In this document: positions 12,010 to 25,330 of the stretch, piece after piece | Numbering within the stretch: position 1 is the stretch's first letter | How the letters are laid out: each line of letters begins with the position of its first letter | Source: Nymphaea colorata | Taxonomy: Eukaryota > Streptophyta > Magnoliopsida > Nymphaeales > Nymphaeaceae | Direction: 5' to 3' | DNA: 64,000 bases | Assembly (NCBI RefSeq): GCF_008831285.2 | Contig: NC_045141.1 | Location: 20,952,848 to 21,016,847 of the forward strand | Notes under the pieces: generated by a model | What the model saw: the letters and a program-made list of their open reading frames with translations, nothing else | Databases searched by the model: none | What the model was told of the DNA's origin: nothing | Position numbers and translations under genes: made by a program

Positions 12010-15000
12010 GTACGCCCCATTCTACCCCTTCCCTTTCCCGACAATGGCGCTCAACTCCCCTTCAACGGAATCTCTCGTGCCTTCGTCGAATCCTAAAGTC
12101 CTCGTTCATTCAGACTCGGATCTGGATATCCACGTCCCAATGGCATAGTATCTCGGATTCTCGGCTGTCAGAAACCCCTCTTTTATTTTTCTGTTGAAAC
12201 TCACAATGGCTTTCTCTAGTGCTTCATCATGTCCAATTTTACTAGATAATAATATGGATCTAAGTCTATTCAAAACTGTTGAACCCAATCCAGACCCGTT
12301 GGAAAGGACCAATTCAGAGTTCATCATCAGTCTCGGGTTGCTGATTGGAGGATCAAAAGAATTTCGGTTTTGGTAAGGGAACAAGACTTTAGATTTTAGA
12401 CACGGATCGGTCATGAATCTTACCATAGACTACTATTATCAAAACCAGCACGTATCAACCCAAATCAAGTTTAGTTTAATATCTTGCTCGTTGCTTTCCT
12501 TATTTTCATGTTTGGTAGTCCACACAGTTTCCTAGCTCTCGGTCCCAATATCTAAAACAATGTCCAAAAGGAGCCTTTGAAGTTCGGGTCCGCTGATATA
12601 TATATCCAGCCCGGGGATCCAGTTGTCGTTTAGGAGAGGAAGGACAATTTGAATTTGTTTGGAGGACATTACGGGCATTTAAGTACACTCAAGTTACACA
12701 GAGTTGACAGGTTGGATGAGGGAGAGGGGAGACATCACGTCGCCTGTCTGACGCGAATCAAAAGAAGGCCAAGGAAGGGTTAGGTCTCACCAGCTCTCTC
12801 CTCCTCACTCTCACCTTTCCTTAAACTTTAATCTTCCTTTCTGTTACACCTTTTCTCAATTGAAAAATCCAAATTTCAGATCAAGCTTCCTCCATAAATT
12901 AAACATGAAATCTTGAAATAACAATAGTTCATTTGTTTTTTTAATTACACCGATCTTCCAAGATTACATTAAATAGTTCATTTGTGTTAAAATCTCAATC
13001 ATTTAGTATATCCTACATGGACAACCAAATGAATGGTAACAAAAGTGGACTCAAAAACTAAAACTAAAACATGGTCCAAGCTCTTCACCTTAATGTAACT
13101 TTTTTAATTTGAATGACAATTAGGGAGTATGTCAAACTAATTAAAAAAATGAAAATTTCATTATATTTTTCGAACTGGATCGACTGGCCAAGTGTATAAT
13201 ACATGTTAATGACAACAAAAGACGAAGCCAAACATGGGTTAGTCGATCCGATCGAGCTTGGGAACAGGGGCAGAGGGAGGGGGGGGCCGCCCGGGCCATG
13301 GCCAGGTGAGCTCAAGAAAAAAAAAATTTACATTGAAAAAATCAAACTTTTTTAGTTTGGCTCGACCATAAAAAAAATCCTAGCTCTGCCCATGCTTGGA
13401 AAAGAAGTAGATCCAACTCTTTAGAGGGTCACAATTATTGTGCATCCGGTGGCTGGCTAGTGAGTGAGGCATTTTAGTATTCAAATCCCACAATTATTAT
13501 CATCAAGGTCTGTACCAACTGCATATGTCGGCGTTATGAGTTTTTATTCTTTTTTCCACCCCTTTTTATCCACTGTACTGCTGTTCAGATCTTATGCGAG
13601 ATAATTATATATTGTATGAAATGAATATTTCAAACCATTCGTCACTATAGATCAATTTTGCGTTATATGATTTGAGTGTATTAAATCTAAACGTGTTGTA
13701 GGAGATTAATTTTAAGCCTTTATTAGTTCAGATTATAATCCGTAAGTTTCAAATAGAACTTTATGGAAGCCATGCCTAAACTCACCCGTATCAATGGTTT
13801 AAGTGACAATGCTTAATTAGGAGCATTTGCTTTTGGTTCACCAACTCTAATGCATATTTGGGAACCTAAAAAGACTTGCTAGCTATTGGCATCATCGAGG
13901 CAACGTGAAATTGTGAAAACATAAAAGGAAATGGGAAGAATTGTTTCAAAAGCAATTAAAAAGTGAGTATAACGTAAGCATAAGTTTACTAAAGCCAAAA
14001 TAATATGTGAGAATGAAGAAAAAGGAATTATGCATGTTCTGGTTTCTCTATATAGGGGTTTGGTTGGGCAAGTTTGGTTCCATTTTCATGGGCATCAATT
14101 ACCTCATATATAAGGCAAAGCAGACATAAGCGAGGAGGTTTAGCGATCCCTTATGTATCCATGGTATACATGAACCATTGTCATAAATATCACTATTGGT
14201 GTTTTAAATGAAAAGGTTTTATCGGGTAATTTTCCATAAAGTTACTTTTCTTGAGAAAATCTTGTTAATTTTAAAAACATATATAAAAATTTAAAAAAAA
14301 TTCAAATCAAATGAGAAACTAACAAGAAAACATAAAAGTTAGCTAGATAAATGATAAAAACAGTTTTTTAATAATAACGAAAATGAAGATAAATAATTTA
14401 ACTTAACTTTTAACCCTTGAAACAAAAATAGCGCCAAAAAATGAAAAAACGTGATAAATTAAGCACCAAAAAGACGTGTGAAATCATTTTAACATTTCTG
14501 TCCAAAAGCACATCCTTTCGAGTTTCATTTGTTTCAATCGGTTTTAACATAAATATCAGGTTTTTTTTTTTCAAAAACAAGCAATATTTGTGACGATGAT
14601 TGGAACTATAAACAGATTATATGTAGTAGCACAAATCCTCTAATAGGTGATTATTAATTGTCAATCATACACATGGGACCAGTCCAGCACTCATCGTTTG
14701 CTCTTATCAACATACAACTCATATGGTCAAAAGGATTCAAAACATTTATGACCAATATCATGTTTGCATCAAAATCATGTTATAATATTCAATATATCTC
14801 AAGAAATTTTCTCAAACGTCCACACGATCAGCCTACCAGTACTCAACCAAGCCGCATAGCAGATGGGCAGTTTGTTTGCGATCTGCAATTTGGGTTCTCA
14901 TCCCAAATTCGTAAAGAAAGGAGTTGCTTGCTTCAATACGTGCAGGAAGTTAAGTCTAAGAATATACAAAGATTATCCAAGATATACAAAGATTATCCAA

Positions 15001-15150
15001 GATAGTCTGCATGCACATCCAAAAGACCAAAGGTGCTTCTTCGACCTCCCATTTTGAGTGGACGGCAGTGCCGAGCTACATATAGGCTTGGGTGGGCAGT
15101 TGCTGCACATCGGCTCTAAAGTTTCTCTTTATTTTTACATAGATGCCTTG

Positions 15151-15216
<66 letters not shown>

Positions 15217-15682
15217 CACATTGTCAGTATTCCAACTGCCCAACAATCCTAAGGAATGAGATTTCTAAAATAGTGCCCCCCAAAATTTCGTAGGTCTGCC
15301 GCTAGTGGACAACAAGAAATTACAGAGTTGATGAGATGTCCGTGTCTACTTTATTCAATAAGATCAAAATGAACATAAAATACGTTTAGTTTACTTGAAA
15401 GCACATGATTGATTATTGCACTTATAAGAACATATGGTTGGACACCTGTTGCACCGTGTATAATGCTACCAATAATGAACATCTACTGTGATGTTGTTAT
15501 CTTAGAGTGGCGAAAGTGGAAATTCCAAATAAGACGAACCAAGCATGTAGAAAGGAAAAGCTGAAGATGGAAACCATTGCTCCCCTACATAAAACGCAGT
15601 CCATATGCAAAGCCAAAGTGTTAAAAGCGAGAGCTTGTTTTCATTGCTGGCCAAAACCTAATCCTCTAGGATCCAACAAGAG
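12010..15682. other. Intergenic; degenerate repeats, no gene
   Basis: No gene is supported. At about 13250-13400 there is a G/C-rich remnant (ggggggccgcccgggccatgg, followed by ctagctctgcccatgc) of a kind that recurs in plant intergenic DNA. A second remnant surrounds an AT microsatellite at 15153-15213, with gcagtgccgagctacatata on one side and gtaggtctgccgctagtgg on the other. The rest is AT-rich and featureless to my reading. Confidence 0.4.
15153..15213. repeat. (AT)n microsatellite
   Basis: Uninterrupted AT dinucleotide tract of about 60 bases within a degenerate repeat. Confidence 0.9.
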
Positions 15683-16066
15683 TTAAGGGTGAACAAGGAG
15701 CTGGAGAGCTTGACTTGTTAAAGCTCGGCTCTGAATCATTTGCTTAACGAGTCGAACTTGAGCCTTAATTGAGTTTGTCGATCTTTAATCAAGTCGATGT
15801 ATTCAAACGAATTTACGAGTTTGTTGATCCTTAATAGAGTCGAGCTCGAGCTCAACACGTAATGATGAATATCAATTTTATTCAAATGAGTTTATCGAGC
15901 CTTAATCAAGCTTGAGCTCGATCTCAACACGTAAGTGCCGAGCCCAGCTCGAGCTGCTTCCGTCGAGCTATTCTTGAACTCGAACCGAGTCGAGCTCGAG
16001 GTTTCATTAGTTGAGCAGAGCTCAAGCTGACTGAACTCGGGTTCGACACTGCTCATGTTCACCCCT
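15683..16066. mobile_element. hAT-like MITE (384 bp) with 8-bp target duplication
   Basis: The element is flanked by identical 8-bp direct repeats, aacaagag at 15675-15682 and 16067-16074, the target duplication length typical of hAT transposons. Its ends are imperfect inverted repeats: the left end reads ttaagggtgaacaaggagc and the reverse complement of the right end reads aggggtgaacatgagcagt. The interior is built of gagtcgagctcgagc-type motifs and has no coding capacity. It is a non-autonomous element. The family assignment rests on the terminal motif and target duplication only. Confidence 0.72.
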
Positions 16067-16074
16067 AACAAGAG

Positions 16075-18698
16075 CATGAACAGCATCTCCATTTGAGAAA
16101 TGAACATACCGTCAAAGATAAAGGGAAAAAATGAATTAAGGAATCTTTGGGAGGCTCTGACAAGCTGATATACATATGCACATATATCGTATTTGCCTTG
16201 GCAAGAAGTTCACTGGCCCTGTTGCGAACAAGTTTTCTTGGGATATTACGATTCAACACTGCTGGGAGGTAGGCTTCCATCCGTATTATACATTATACAA
16301 AACATTACAAAATTGAACCACAAACCCCATGAACACAGTTATACAAACTGGAAGTGGTTCCATTCCTTGCCAGATTCAAATCGGAAATTTCAGATCTTGA
16401 ACCGTTGCTATCTCAGCATATATTACTATCTTTTTATTTTCACACGCACGCAAGGTGTTTGTGAATTTGAATTTGAACTGAAAAGATGATGCATCCATTG
16501 CCATGCATAGACGTGTTTTGCGATTCGATCATGAACATTTTCATATGCAAGTGATTGGCTGATGGCTTGATGCACTAAGTCACAATGGTACGTGAGGGAG
16601 CCCATATACCCGTACCGGCATACCTGTATGGGGACTAGGTACATTTGGATCAGTTTCAGGTCAGAACCGATTTAAACCATAAAAAAAACATTGTCTTGGT
16701 TTGTTTATGTTTTCTTTATGAGATTATATGTAGGAATTATGAATGGAACTTTGTCTTATGATGTGATGATATTAATTTTTTTTTAGAATTAAAAATATAT
16801 AAAATTGGCAAAAATGATGTACTCGTACCCATTTTTCCGTACCCATACTAGCACCTTTACCCTTACCCTTACCTATGTGACATAGTTGATGCATCTTTTT
16901 TATGCCCTTGTATTATTAACGAGCTCAGATCCTCCAGCAATCCATCACTAGCTTACTTGTTCGTGGGTTATGTGTGTGAGAAGTTGGAGCATCCAAAAGG
17001 TGGGAGAAATACATGTTGTGTTCATGTTTATAAACCTTTCATGACGTAATATTTATGCTAAAATGTGAAATACATGTTGTGTTCATGTTTATAAAACTTT
17101 ATAAACCAATTGCTTTAGACCATGCCATGCATACTAATTATTTTGGGCCATTATTTATTGAAGTATTCATCCGTAACTCACGGCTTTCAACCCATTCGCT
17201 TCCACTTTTTACTTTGACATTCCAAATCGCTTATTGAGATTTGCTACCACATGGAGTGAGAAGGTGAATGTGAATGTGCTCGATGTCCGGAACGAGGCCA
17301 CCGTTTTGTCTTTCTATTTCCTGACCATTCTTTGCTGTTGTCCTCATGTCGCTTGGTGGTGGGTGCTCTCCATAATTTAAAAAGAAAAAAAAATATTTGC
17401 ATGGTAGTTAGGTGAGTTAGAGGACTATTTTATTCTGTCGCCCAACAAAAGGCGGAAGCTTCGACCTTTCCTCTCATCCCCATCCTATACACTTCAACTT
17501 ATACATTGGTGACGCCTTGTATAGCTCAAGGGATTGACTTGACTACTTACTATCTACCAGGTCTAATTCCCCTTAAATGAATTGGTGAAAAAAATCTAAA
17601 ATAGTTTGTACTTTTGCTATTATTTGGTATGGTTAATCATTCTTTCAAATGGTAGAGGGCTTTTTGTTTCTAACTATATATTTGTATTTTCAAGTTGTTG
17701 AGAAAACTTTGATCAACTGTTGCGCTTTTGGCGAAATTTATGGTGGTTGGGAATGATATCTTCTTAATTAATTAGAGTTGATGCAACAGAAGAAGTGATT
17801 CACTTTAATCAAGCACTGGACCGGATTCACCTTCTAGATCTTCCTCCAAATAGAATTGGGGAATATTAGAGCCTCTCTAGCATAGCTCCAATACCTTGGA
17901 ACTCAATTTGGAGGGGGCAGACCAATATAGCAATGTAGGGGCGGAGTCAGAAATTTTTTCAGAGACAAGCCAAACGGTTCATCGAATTTATCTGGGTAAA
18001 GCCAAACTAAATCTGAATATAAAAAGTACATTACCCAACCAAAAATTTTCAATTTTTGTAATGTTTTTTTTTTTCAATTAGTTGGGGTGGAGCCACAACC
18101 TAGCCCGTGCCCCACCCCCTTGTACCAATGTATCGTCTTCAAAGGGATTGAACTTGACGCAATGGACAAGGTGGAGGTTGGTAGGTAGTTAGTCTCTGTT
18201 TTAAATTATCAAGCTGGCAACTTTTGATGCTACAAAAAGGTAACCATCAATATGTAAATTGAAGCACGGTGAAGGCGGCACCCTGAAGTACCGAAAGCAG
18301 ACATTGTATCCTGGGAGACGAAGAGTTGCACGAGGGTTTCAGCCTTCACCTGGGCGGGTGGTCTCCCCCACTCTCCCGAAATATATGAATGTATTTGGAA
18401 TCTTTTGTTTTTTTTTTTGGCAATTATATTGCACCAACCCATAAAAATTCTTTCTTTTTCTCGAAATTACAAATATTAAGCAGAAGAGTAAAATAAATCA
18501 GTCAAATAAACCTGAACCACCCACAGCGTTGGAGATGATACTTGGAAACAACACAATGCATGCAGCAATGGGCACCTTCAGCAGCTCTATATGCAATAGC
18601 ATAATGGCGTATTGAATCCAGAACCAGCTAAATTGAGCAAAAGTTGAATTTGGTAGTGGACTAACACCAGATCCAAACTTTTATCCGGCCAGATCTAG
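16075..18698. other. Intergenic; repeat remnants, no gene
   Basis: No gene is supported. At 16590-16870 a repeat remnant carries opposed gtaccc/gggtac motifs (cccgtaccggcata and ctcgtacccatttttccgtaccc). At about 17937-18120 another begins tgtaggggcggagtcagaaa and ends gtgccccacccccttg, a pair of motifs common in degenerate plant repeats. A short tandem similarity (aatacatgttgtgttcatgttta) occurs at about 17008 and 17069. Confidence 0.4.
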
Positions 18699-18706
18699 AT
18701 TCAACT

Positions 18707-19145
18707 AGGTCTGGGCGTCGGGCCGAGCCGCTGACGGATACCCGGTACCCGGCCCGATCGGGCCCAGATCCGGGCCGGGAAAACCGGGTCCCGGGCCCGA
18801 TGGCACGTGCCCGGTGGCGGCCCAACCCGGTCCGTCCTCCATCCTCCTTCTCCTCGGCTCCTCCCCCGCCCATCTGTCCTCCTCCCTCTTCCTTCTTCCC
18901 CCTTTCCCCCATCCGCCTCCACCTCCTCCCCCTCTAGCCCTCTCCTTCTTCCCCCCCACCCCCCCCCCCCCCCCCCCCCCCCTCTACCTCCTCCCCCTCT
19001 GGCCCTCTCCTTCTTCCCCCCATCGGGCCAGGCTGTTTCGGGCCCGATGGTCTGACCTGGGTCGGGACCCAGGATATCAGGCCGGGCTGGGCCCGGGTTT
19101 CAGGCCCGACAGGCAGACCAAGCCCAGCCCGATGCCCACCCCTAG
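18707..19145. mobile_element. hAT-like GC-rich MITE with 8-bp target duplication
   Basis: The direct repeat attcaact lies at 18699-18706 and 19146-19153; the match extends to 12 bp (ctagattcaact) because the element itself ends in ctag. The left end reads aggtctgggcgtcgggccg and the reverse complement of the right end reads ctaggggtgggcatcgg, an imperfect terminal inverted repeat. The two GC-rich arms flank a pyrimidine core with a run of about 24 C at 18959-18982, itself bordered by two copies of a ctcctccccctct-type segment. There is no transposase. Several overlapping open frames here are by-products of base composition. Confidence 0.72.
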
Positions 19146-19153
19146 ATTCAACT

Positions 19154-22100
19154 ACGAAAACTCAGGTTAAGTATTAAAACAAAATTGATTGCTAAGTAGT
19201 CCTTTCTTCTTTTGCAAGATGTTGCTGTGGGATAATATATGAAGCATCTTAGGCTCGTCGCGCGATTACATCCACATAAATGAACAAGTGTCAAAAGAAT
19301 GTCAAGGTCGTTCAATAGCTAATAACACCATGATTTGTCAGCCTGAATAAATGAATCTTATAACAACAACAACAAATATCAGAGAGGAATAAATGCATGA
19401 TTGGCATCTTGAATATTTTTAGGTAGGGCCTCACTAGAAAAGGTAAGGTATTTAATAAGGAAAAAGTCGCCGTGTTCTAGTAGAATGACTTAAATGAATT
19501 GCACATTTCTAAATGAGCTTGAAGAATTTGTGAGGCAGTTTCCACATCACTTTCTTCAAAGTTGTTGTGGCGGAAGTTGTGCCAAACTTGTTCCCTTATA
19601 CATTTAATAAATTAGTATTGAGAGGATTTCTTTCACTTTCATGGCAAAGGGCTACTGACTAACTTAGGTTCTGCGGGTTGAAAAGGAAGCCAAGCATTGT
19701 TTTTTGTCTAAGTTTGATCAAATTAATTAGTATAATGGTGGTTGCTTGGAAGAACGACCTTCCTTTTTCACTAGCTCGATCGGACGTAGTTCATCTGGTG
19801 GACCTACTTCTTTTCGGTAGGGCAGTCATGGACATCTAATATGTGGACATTAAATTCAAATCCGGCCGGAATTATCGCTGATAGGTTAACACCAAACTTT
19901 GCAAATTCAATTTTATATTGATAAAATGTTTAGCTTAATCAGATACAAGGAATCTAAAGCAAGATTAGATCTTATTAAAAAAGGTTGGATGTTAATAGGT
20001 TTTGGTGAAAAATGAGAAGCCAAGGCTCTCTTTCTTACCTCTTGCTCCAAAGGTCTAGGGCCGCACCGGCTTGCACAAGGAGTTGACTCTCTCCAGTCAG
20101 ACTGGCTACGCTAAACCCCTTGTGGCGATATTCATTATGGTAGTTGAGCTTGCAGACCCTTTTTATCAGATTGTGCCGGCAAATGCGTAAAAAATATTGA
20201 ACTCTTCATCTTCTTTAAATCTAAAGTCCTAATTACTCTAACCCCCAACCTGACTGGAGGTCTAGAGTTCTTTTTTTCCTTCAAACTAGTTGAAGGAAAT
20301 TTGGACTTGAACCCATGTTAGAGCAGCAGTAAACCAGTGGCGGAGGCATAAATTTGTAGCTAAGGAGTACTAATAGTTTAAATTTTAAACTTTAAAGGAT
20401 ACCTATGCCCAAAAGTTTATGGAGAAATCTATATAAAGAATATTGATAGTTTAATTTTAAACTTTAAAGGATAACTATATAAAAGTTTCTGGAGGAATCC
20501 ATATTTAAACATAGTAATTTATTTGGGCTGGTGCGCGCAATTGCCTATGTCAGCCCACACCTGCCTCTACTACTGGTAAAAACCCCTAGACAAACATCCC
20601 CTACTGCAAAAGATGCACTTGGTTTTGGCCTGTGTAAGGAGGTGACACCCATGGGAATCGAAACATGAATGCCCGGCCGATGGGCTTAGCCGGCTCCACC
20701 CTACAAACCCTTCCTTTTGATCAGGTTGAGAGTGCATTTGTAGGCACGACAATGAGAAAACAATTAAGTTGCAAACACGAGGCCAACTTTGTTGTCTACT
20801 CCCAGTTAAAATTTTGTTTGGTAACAACCGAGTTTTATTAGCTACCAGCCTCAAGACTAACTTTCACTTCCCACAAATCCCAGACATTTGCCCCAACAAA
20901 GGCTGCACCTTAACAGCACTCAGTAGGTGCACCAACCCACTGCTGTTTTTGAGATTCTCCCGTCGCCCAATTAATCAATGGACACAGCCTCTCAACAAGC
21001 AGGATCATCATTCAATAAATATTGGGATAAGGGCATCGTTCTGGTTGGCAAATAACCACTGCAAAGGCAGCAATATTCATCAAATAAAACTGTAAAAAAA
21101 GAAAGGAAAGGAAGATGATAAAGTTGTAAACTTGCGCTGTATTTCATTCTTTAGTACTTGAAACTTCTAATGTTTCCTGGAAGTTCAAACATGTCGGAAT
21201 CAATTTTATAGCACTGTAGAGCTGTTCCTCGTTCATTTTCTTGGATTCCTTTCAAGTGAGCATTTCATCCTACTACCGAGCTGCTCCCGTCCTTCATTCT
21301 CATTTTGACAACAATAACACAATATCATTGTCTCATGAATCTACCTCAAACAATAGGGTGGACTCATGGAACACTTGTTACAACATTCTATAAATTTACT
21401 CCATGCGCTTATCGATGAGCAACAATATGCTACTGTTTCCAAACAGCACCATAATATACACATATCATCTCATTAAACATTAGTATTCCTTTGACATGAG
21501 GTCAAAGGAGACCCCGAAGGTCCGCCGGTTTTTTCATTTAAATCAACGGAAGTTAGGGCTACACTTGAAGGCAATCAAAAGCTTAAAGCTCTACTTTAGA
21601 ATTATGGCCAGCTTCTCTTGACAATCTCCCCCAAGAACTTACTTTTAAGAACGCGCCAAGATAGAGCCGACGCTAATATGTCAGTTTTGGAAAGAGACGC
21701 AAATGACAAGCAAGTGAAAACAAGTGGATAAGAAAATGTCCATATCGGAAGAAAATGGACATCTTAATCACCAAAATTCTTGTGTTTGTTCCCCTGTCAA
21801 AGAAAAGAACCATCTAAAAAGCAGAGCCACATATAGTTGAGAAGTGGGCACATGCCGACCCACTTCTAATAATATCAACTTGAAATATATATACATCCGT
21901 CGCTTAACTGAAAATCTACGTACAAGTTTCGAACTGCTTCTTCATATATGATAAACAATTTACTTGTTTAAAAAATATTTACTTGCTCGTCAATCCGGTA
22001 GAATAGTTTTTTATATTTGTGAGAAAAAATAAAGAAATAAGTAAAGTCCCATCTTCTTTAAAACACAGAACAAAAACAGTAACAGGACAAGCAGGAGCAC

Positions 22101-22277
22101 GGGAGCTGGATGACGAATGAGGGTTGGTCAGCATGCCTCGTGAATGATGAGCGGAGAGCAGACGGCGTGGAAGAAGGCAGTCGTCACTCTGCGTCTGCCT
22201 CGACATTCCCTGCCACATGACTCCCTACTCGCCGTGGGCATTTTCGCCAATTCCTCCGCCTTCTCGCCGACAGCCGG
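19154..22277. other. Intergenic; repeat remnants, no gene
   Basis: No gene is supported. At about 20333-20570 a degenerate repeat begins ccagtggcggaggcataaat and contains two diverged copies of a tagtttaaattttaaactttaaagga motif. At about 21823-21880 another short remnant reads agagccacatatagttgag. The last 150 bases rise in GC content into the promoter of the glycosyltransferase gene. Confidence 0.4.
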
Positions 22278-22285
22278 ATATAAAG
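22278..22285 (+). promoter_or_regulatory. TATA box of the GT77-type gene
   Basis: An atataaag motif sits in GC-rich promoter-like DNA, followed about 30 bases later by a pyrimidine-rich initiator region (ctcgctctctctgtctcttcc). The start codon is about 940 bases downstream, so the leader is either long or spliced. A possible leader intron runs from a gt at 22455 to an ag ending at 23207. Confidence 0.5.
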
Positions 22286-23219
22286 GACACCAGCTCCCTG
22301 ACTTTCCTCGCTCTCTCTGTCTCTTCCCCCGATGTCCAATGGGTGATTGATTGAGGAATTACGAAGCTAGCCTCCGTTGCAGAGCGAGGAAGAGAGTGGG
22401 AGTCTGTGGCCTGCCTGTGTCGTTTCCCGTCCTTCTCTTCCGCTTTTCCGTGAGGTACTCTTCTCGACTTCTTGTCTGCACCTCTCTCTCTCTCTCTCTC
22501 TTTCTGTGTGGCTCCTCCTTACTATCTGTCCACGCCGCGAACTCGCTGCTTCATTGGCGGATTCGGATTTCGGAAGCAATTACGTAAATGCCCTCTTTTG
22601 TCTGTCCGGCAGCCTTGCCTCGTGATCCTTCCCACCGAGAGATCATTGGTAGACGGCCGGCCGGTTGCCAATGCATCTCTGCTGCGAGCTTTGTCTGCGA
22701 TTACTTTCGTAGATGCCTTTTTCTTTTTAAATTCCGTTTCTGGTTTCCGAGCAATTTTGGTCGTGCCGTAGCCTGAACTTCCACGAGAGCAGAAAATTTT
22801 GCTGAGATACGAACTTCTCAATTTCGGTTTTTTAGACAATATCCTGCATTTCTGGCAAGTGGAATGTAGTTTTTTGAAGTCGTAAAAATGGTGAATCCTA
22901 TTTATACGAACTTTTTGCAAGTTATATGGATGAACAGATGAGATCTCTTTCTGGATTCATGGAAGGTAACAAGTTTGATCGCATTTACCTCCATTTTAGG
23001 AGTCCACTTTTCCGCTTGAACCATATATTCTTTGCTTCTGATACATTCTATCAAGGACATGCCATAGTGAGAAAAAAAGATGGTGGGTTCCTATTTGGCC
23101 CATTTACTAACTTTCCAGTTTTTCAAGTGATTTTGGTCTATCACAAAGGACTTATGCCCTGTCAGCTGGATGTAGATTCCTTACTGCTGCTGCATATAAT
23201 TCCATAGAGGCAAATCAGC

Positions 23220-25330
23220 ATGAAGGTTCCTGGTATGGGGCAGAAGTACGTAATCAAAGAGACCCATATTGTCTTGCTGTGGGTAGCGGTTGTGCTTCTG
23301 GCTTTCGCCTCCGTTATGGGAAGAGACGTGTATGGGCTGAGCAAGTTGTCTTCAATGTCCGCCAAATTATTTTCTCTGCCTAATGCAAAGTCCCATCTTG
23401 TTGCTCAATCAAACGTTACTGCCGTTGGCATTCCTGCTTCTTTGACAGAGGACCCTCAATCAAAGAGCTCGCTTCTAGATGAACATCATAATGCTTCTGT
23501 GAAAAATCCAATCGAACGGATTCCGACTCCTCAAAGTCCATCGGCAGAATTGCCGATGAACGCATCAGAAGAAGATGAATTTGAAGAGTCGTTCAGTGAT
23601 AATGACGTTACTGCTGCAAATGGGTCAGCCTCTTCACCTCAGTCTCCTGCAACTGAATCTGCGAAAGCTCCTCAAAATTTTGAGAAATCCTTCTTAATCG
23701 GCACTAATATTTCAGCAAATTCGAATATTTTATCCACTCCAGAGCAGAAGCCTCGAATCATGAACAATGACACAGAGCCGCTACATGATTCTCCTCCACA
23801 AGAGGCAGAAAGATCCTCCGTGACTACCACCAATTTGAGGGATTCTGCAATTTCTCCAACCAATAGAACAAAAGAAGTATGAAATGAAAAATTGGTTCTA
23901 CTCTCCTTATTTCTCTGTTTTTCTTTCCTCTTGTTTACCGTGCTTTGTGTTAACCTATTCCTTTTCCTTACGAAGGGAACGCCTGCCCTAGACGAGCTGG
24001 ACTATGTACTGGCAGAAACTGCAGATGAGAATAAGACTGTCATTGTCATTACACTCAACAGCGCATGGGCACAAAACAGGTCCATGATTGATCTGTTCTT
24101 GGAGAGTTTCCGCGTAGGGGAAGGCACAAAGAAGTTGTTAGATCATCTCCTCATTGTCGCGGTGGACGCAAAGGCGTACGATCGTTGTGTGAAAGTCCAT
24201 CCGCACTGTTATATTCTCAGGACACAAGGGGTTGATTTCTCTGCTGAGAAGAAGTACATGACGCAGGATTATTTGAAAATGATGTGGAGAAGACTCGGTT
24301 TTCTAGGCGACATACTAAATAAGGGATATAACTTTCTCTTCAGTGTAAGTTCACTCCTTCGAATCAGACCGAAATTTGCGTTAGTCACCTACTGAAAAGA
24401 AAAGGAATTTTAAATATCCAAAACTTGATATCCGTTGCTTTTGAAAGCCTTGATCAGAGATTTCTCTAAGAAACCATCTCTTCTTAAACTTAAGGTACTT
24501 CTCTGGAACTGTTCTAGTTGATGTAGACATGGCGCATCCTTTTCTTCTGTGATGAATACATTTTCTCTATTCTTAAGGTATGAAACAGGGGCGTCTTTGT
24601 TACCAGAAGATGGTGTGTCTGTAGGAATTCACACAAACATTTGTTAAGTAGTCAGTTGATTATTCATCCGTATTAATATTCCATTAGCATCTGCACTGAA
24701 GTATTCTTTGCCTTCTGCCACACTTCTTGGCGTCGCCTTCTGTCTCTGTCCAGCCGTAGCCTCCATTGTCAGGCTCTGCATTGCTCTGTTCACTTCTTAC
24801 TCGAAGGCTTCACTTTGCAGGACACAGACATAATGTGGCTCAGGAATCCTTTCCAGATCCTTTCACAAGATGCAGACATCCAGATCGCTTCTGACCGGTT
24901 CAATGGAAATGCAACAGATATAAGGAACCGCCCAAATTGCGGGTTCAAATTCGTCCGTTCCAACAAGAAAACTGTCAGTTTCTACCAGTACTGGTATAGA
25001 TCAAGGTGGTTGTTTCCGGGCAAAAACGAGCAAGAGGTGATCAACATACTGAAGTACAGAAGCAGCTTCAAGAAGTGGAACATGAAGTTTCTTTTCCTGA
25101 ATTCAAAATATTTTGGTGGGTTCTGCCAGAGGAGCCAGTACATAGACGAAACCTTCACCATGCATGCCACCTGCTGCAAGGGACTGAAGGCGAAGCTTGC
25201 CGATCTTAGAACTACTTTGGACGAGTTCATTGCAGCCAAGCAAAATGTAACTGTGCAACAGAACAGCAGAATCCGAAGGCCAAAATGGTCGGCTCCAAAG
25301 GCATGCCCCCTTTCATGGTCGACAAATTAG
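23220..25330 (+). CDS. GT77-family (DUF271) Golgi glycosyltransferase, three exons
   Basis: Exons 23220-23876, 23976-24344 and 24821-25330 join in phase 0 to give 511 residues. Residues about 17-35 form a single hydrophobic signal anchor (HIVLLWVAVVLLAFASVMG), so the protein should be a type II Golgi membrane protein. Residues about 36-219 are a Ser/Pro/Asn-rich stem with several N-x-S/T sites. The catalytic part starts LDELDYVLAETADENKTV and carries HPHCYIL, then the DxD motif DTDIMWLRNP at 343-345 (nucleotide-sugar and metal binding), NCGFKFVRSN and the Cys-rich IDETFTMHATCC near the end. This is the nucleotide-diphospho-sugar transferase family of At4g15970-like proteins, related to the GT77 arabinosyl/galactosyl transferases that act on wall glycoproteins or pectin. 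Donor and acceptor cannot be deduced. The stem is longer than in many relatives. Confidence 0.9.

Noticed and set aside
18661-19170. Several overlapping Pro-, Gly- or Arg-rich frames
   Set aside because: They are by-products of the GC-rich MITE and its C-run, open on both strands because stops are rare in this composition.
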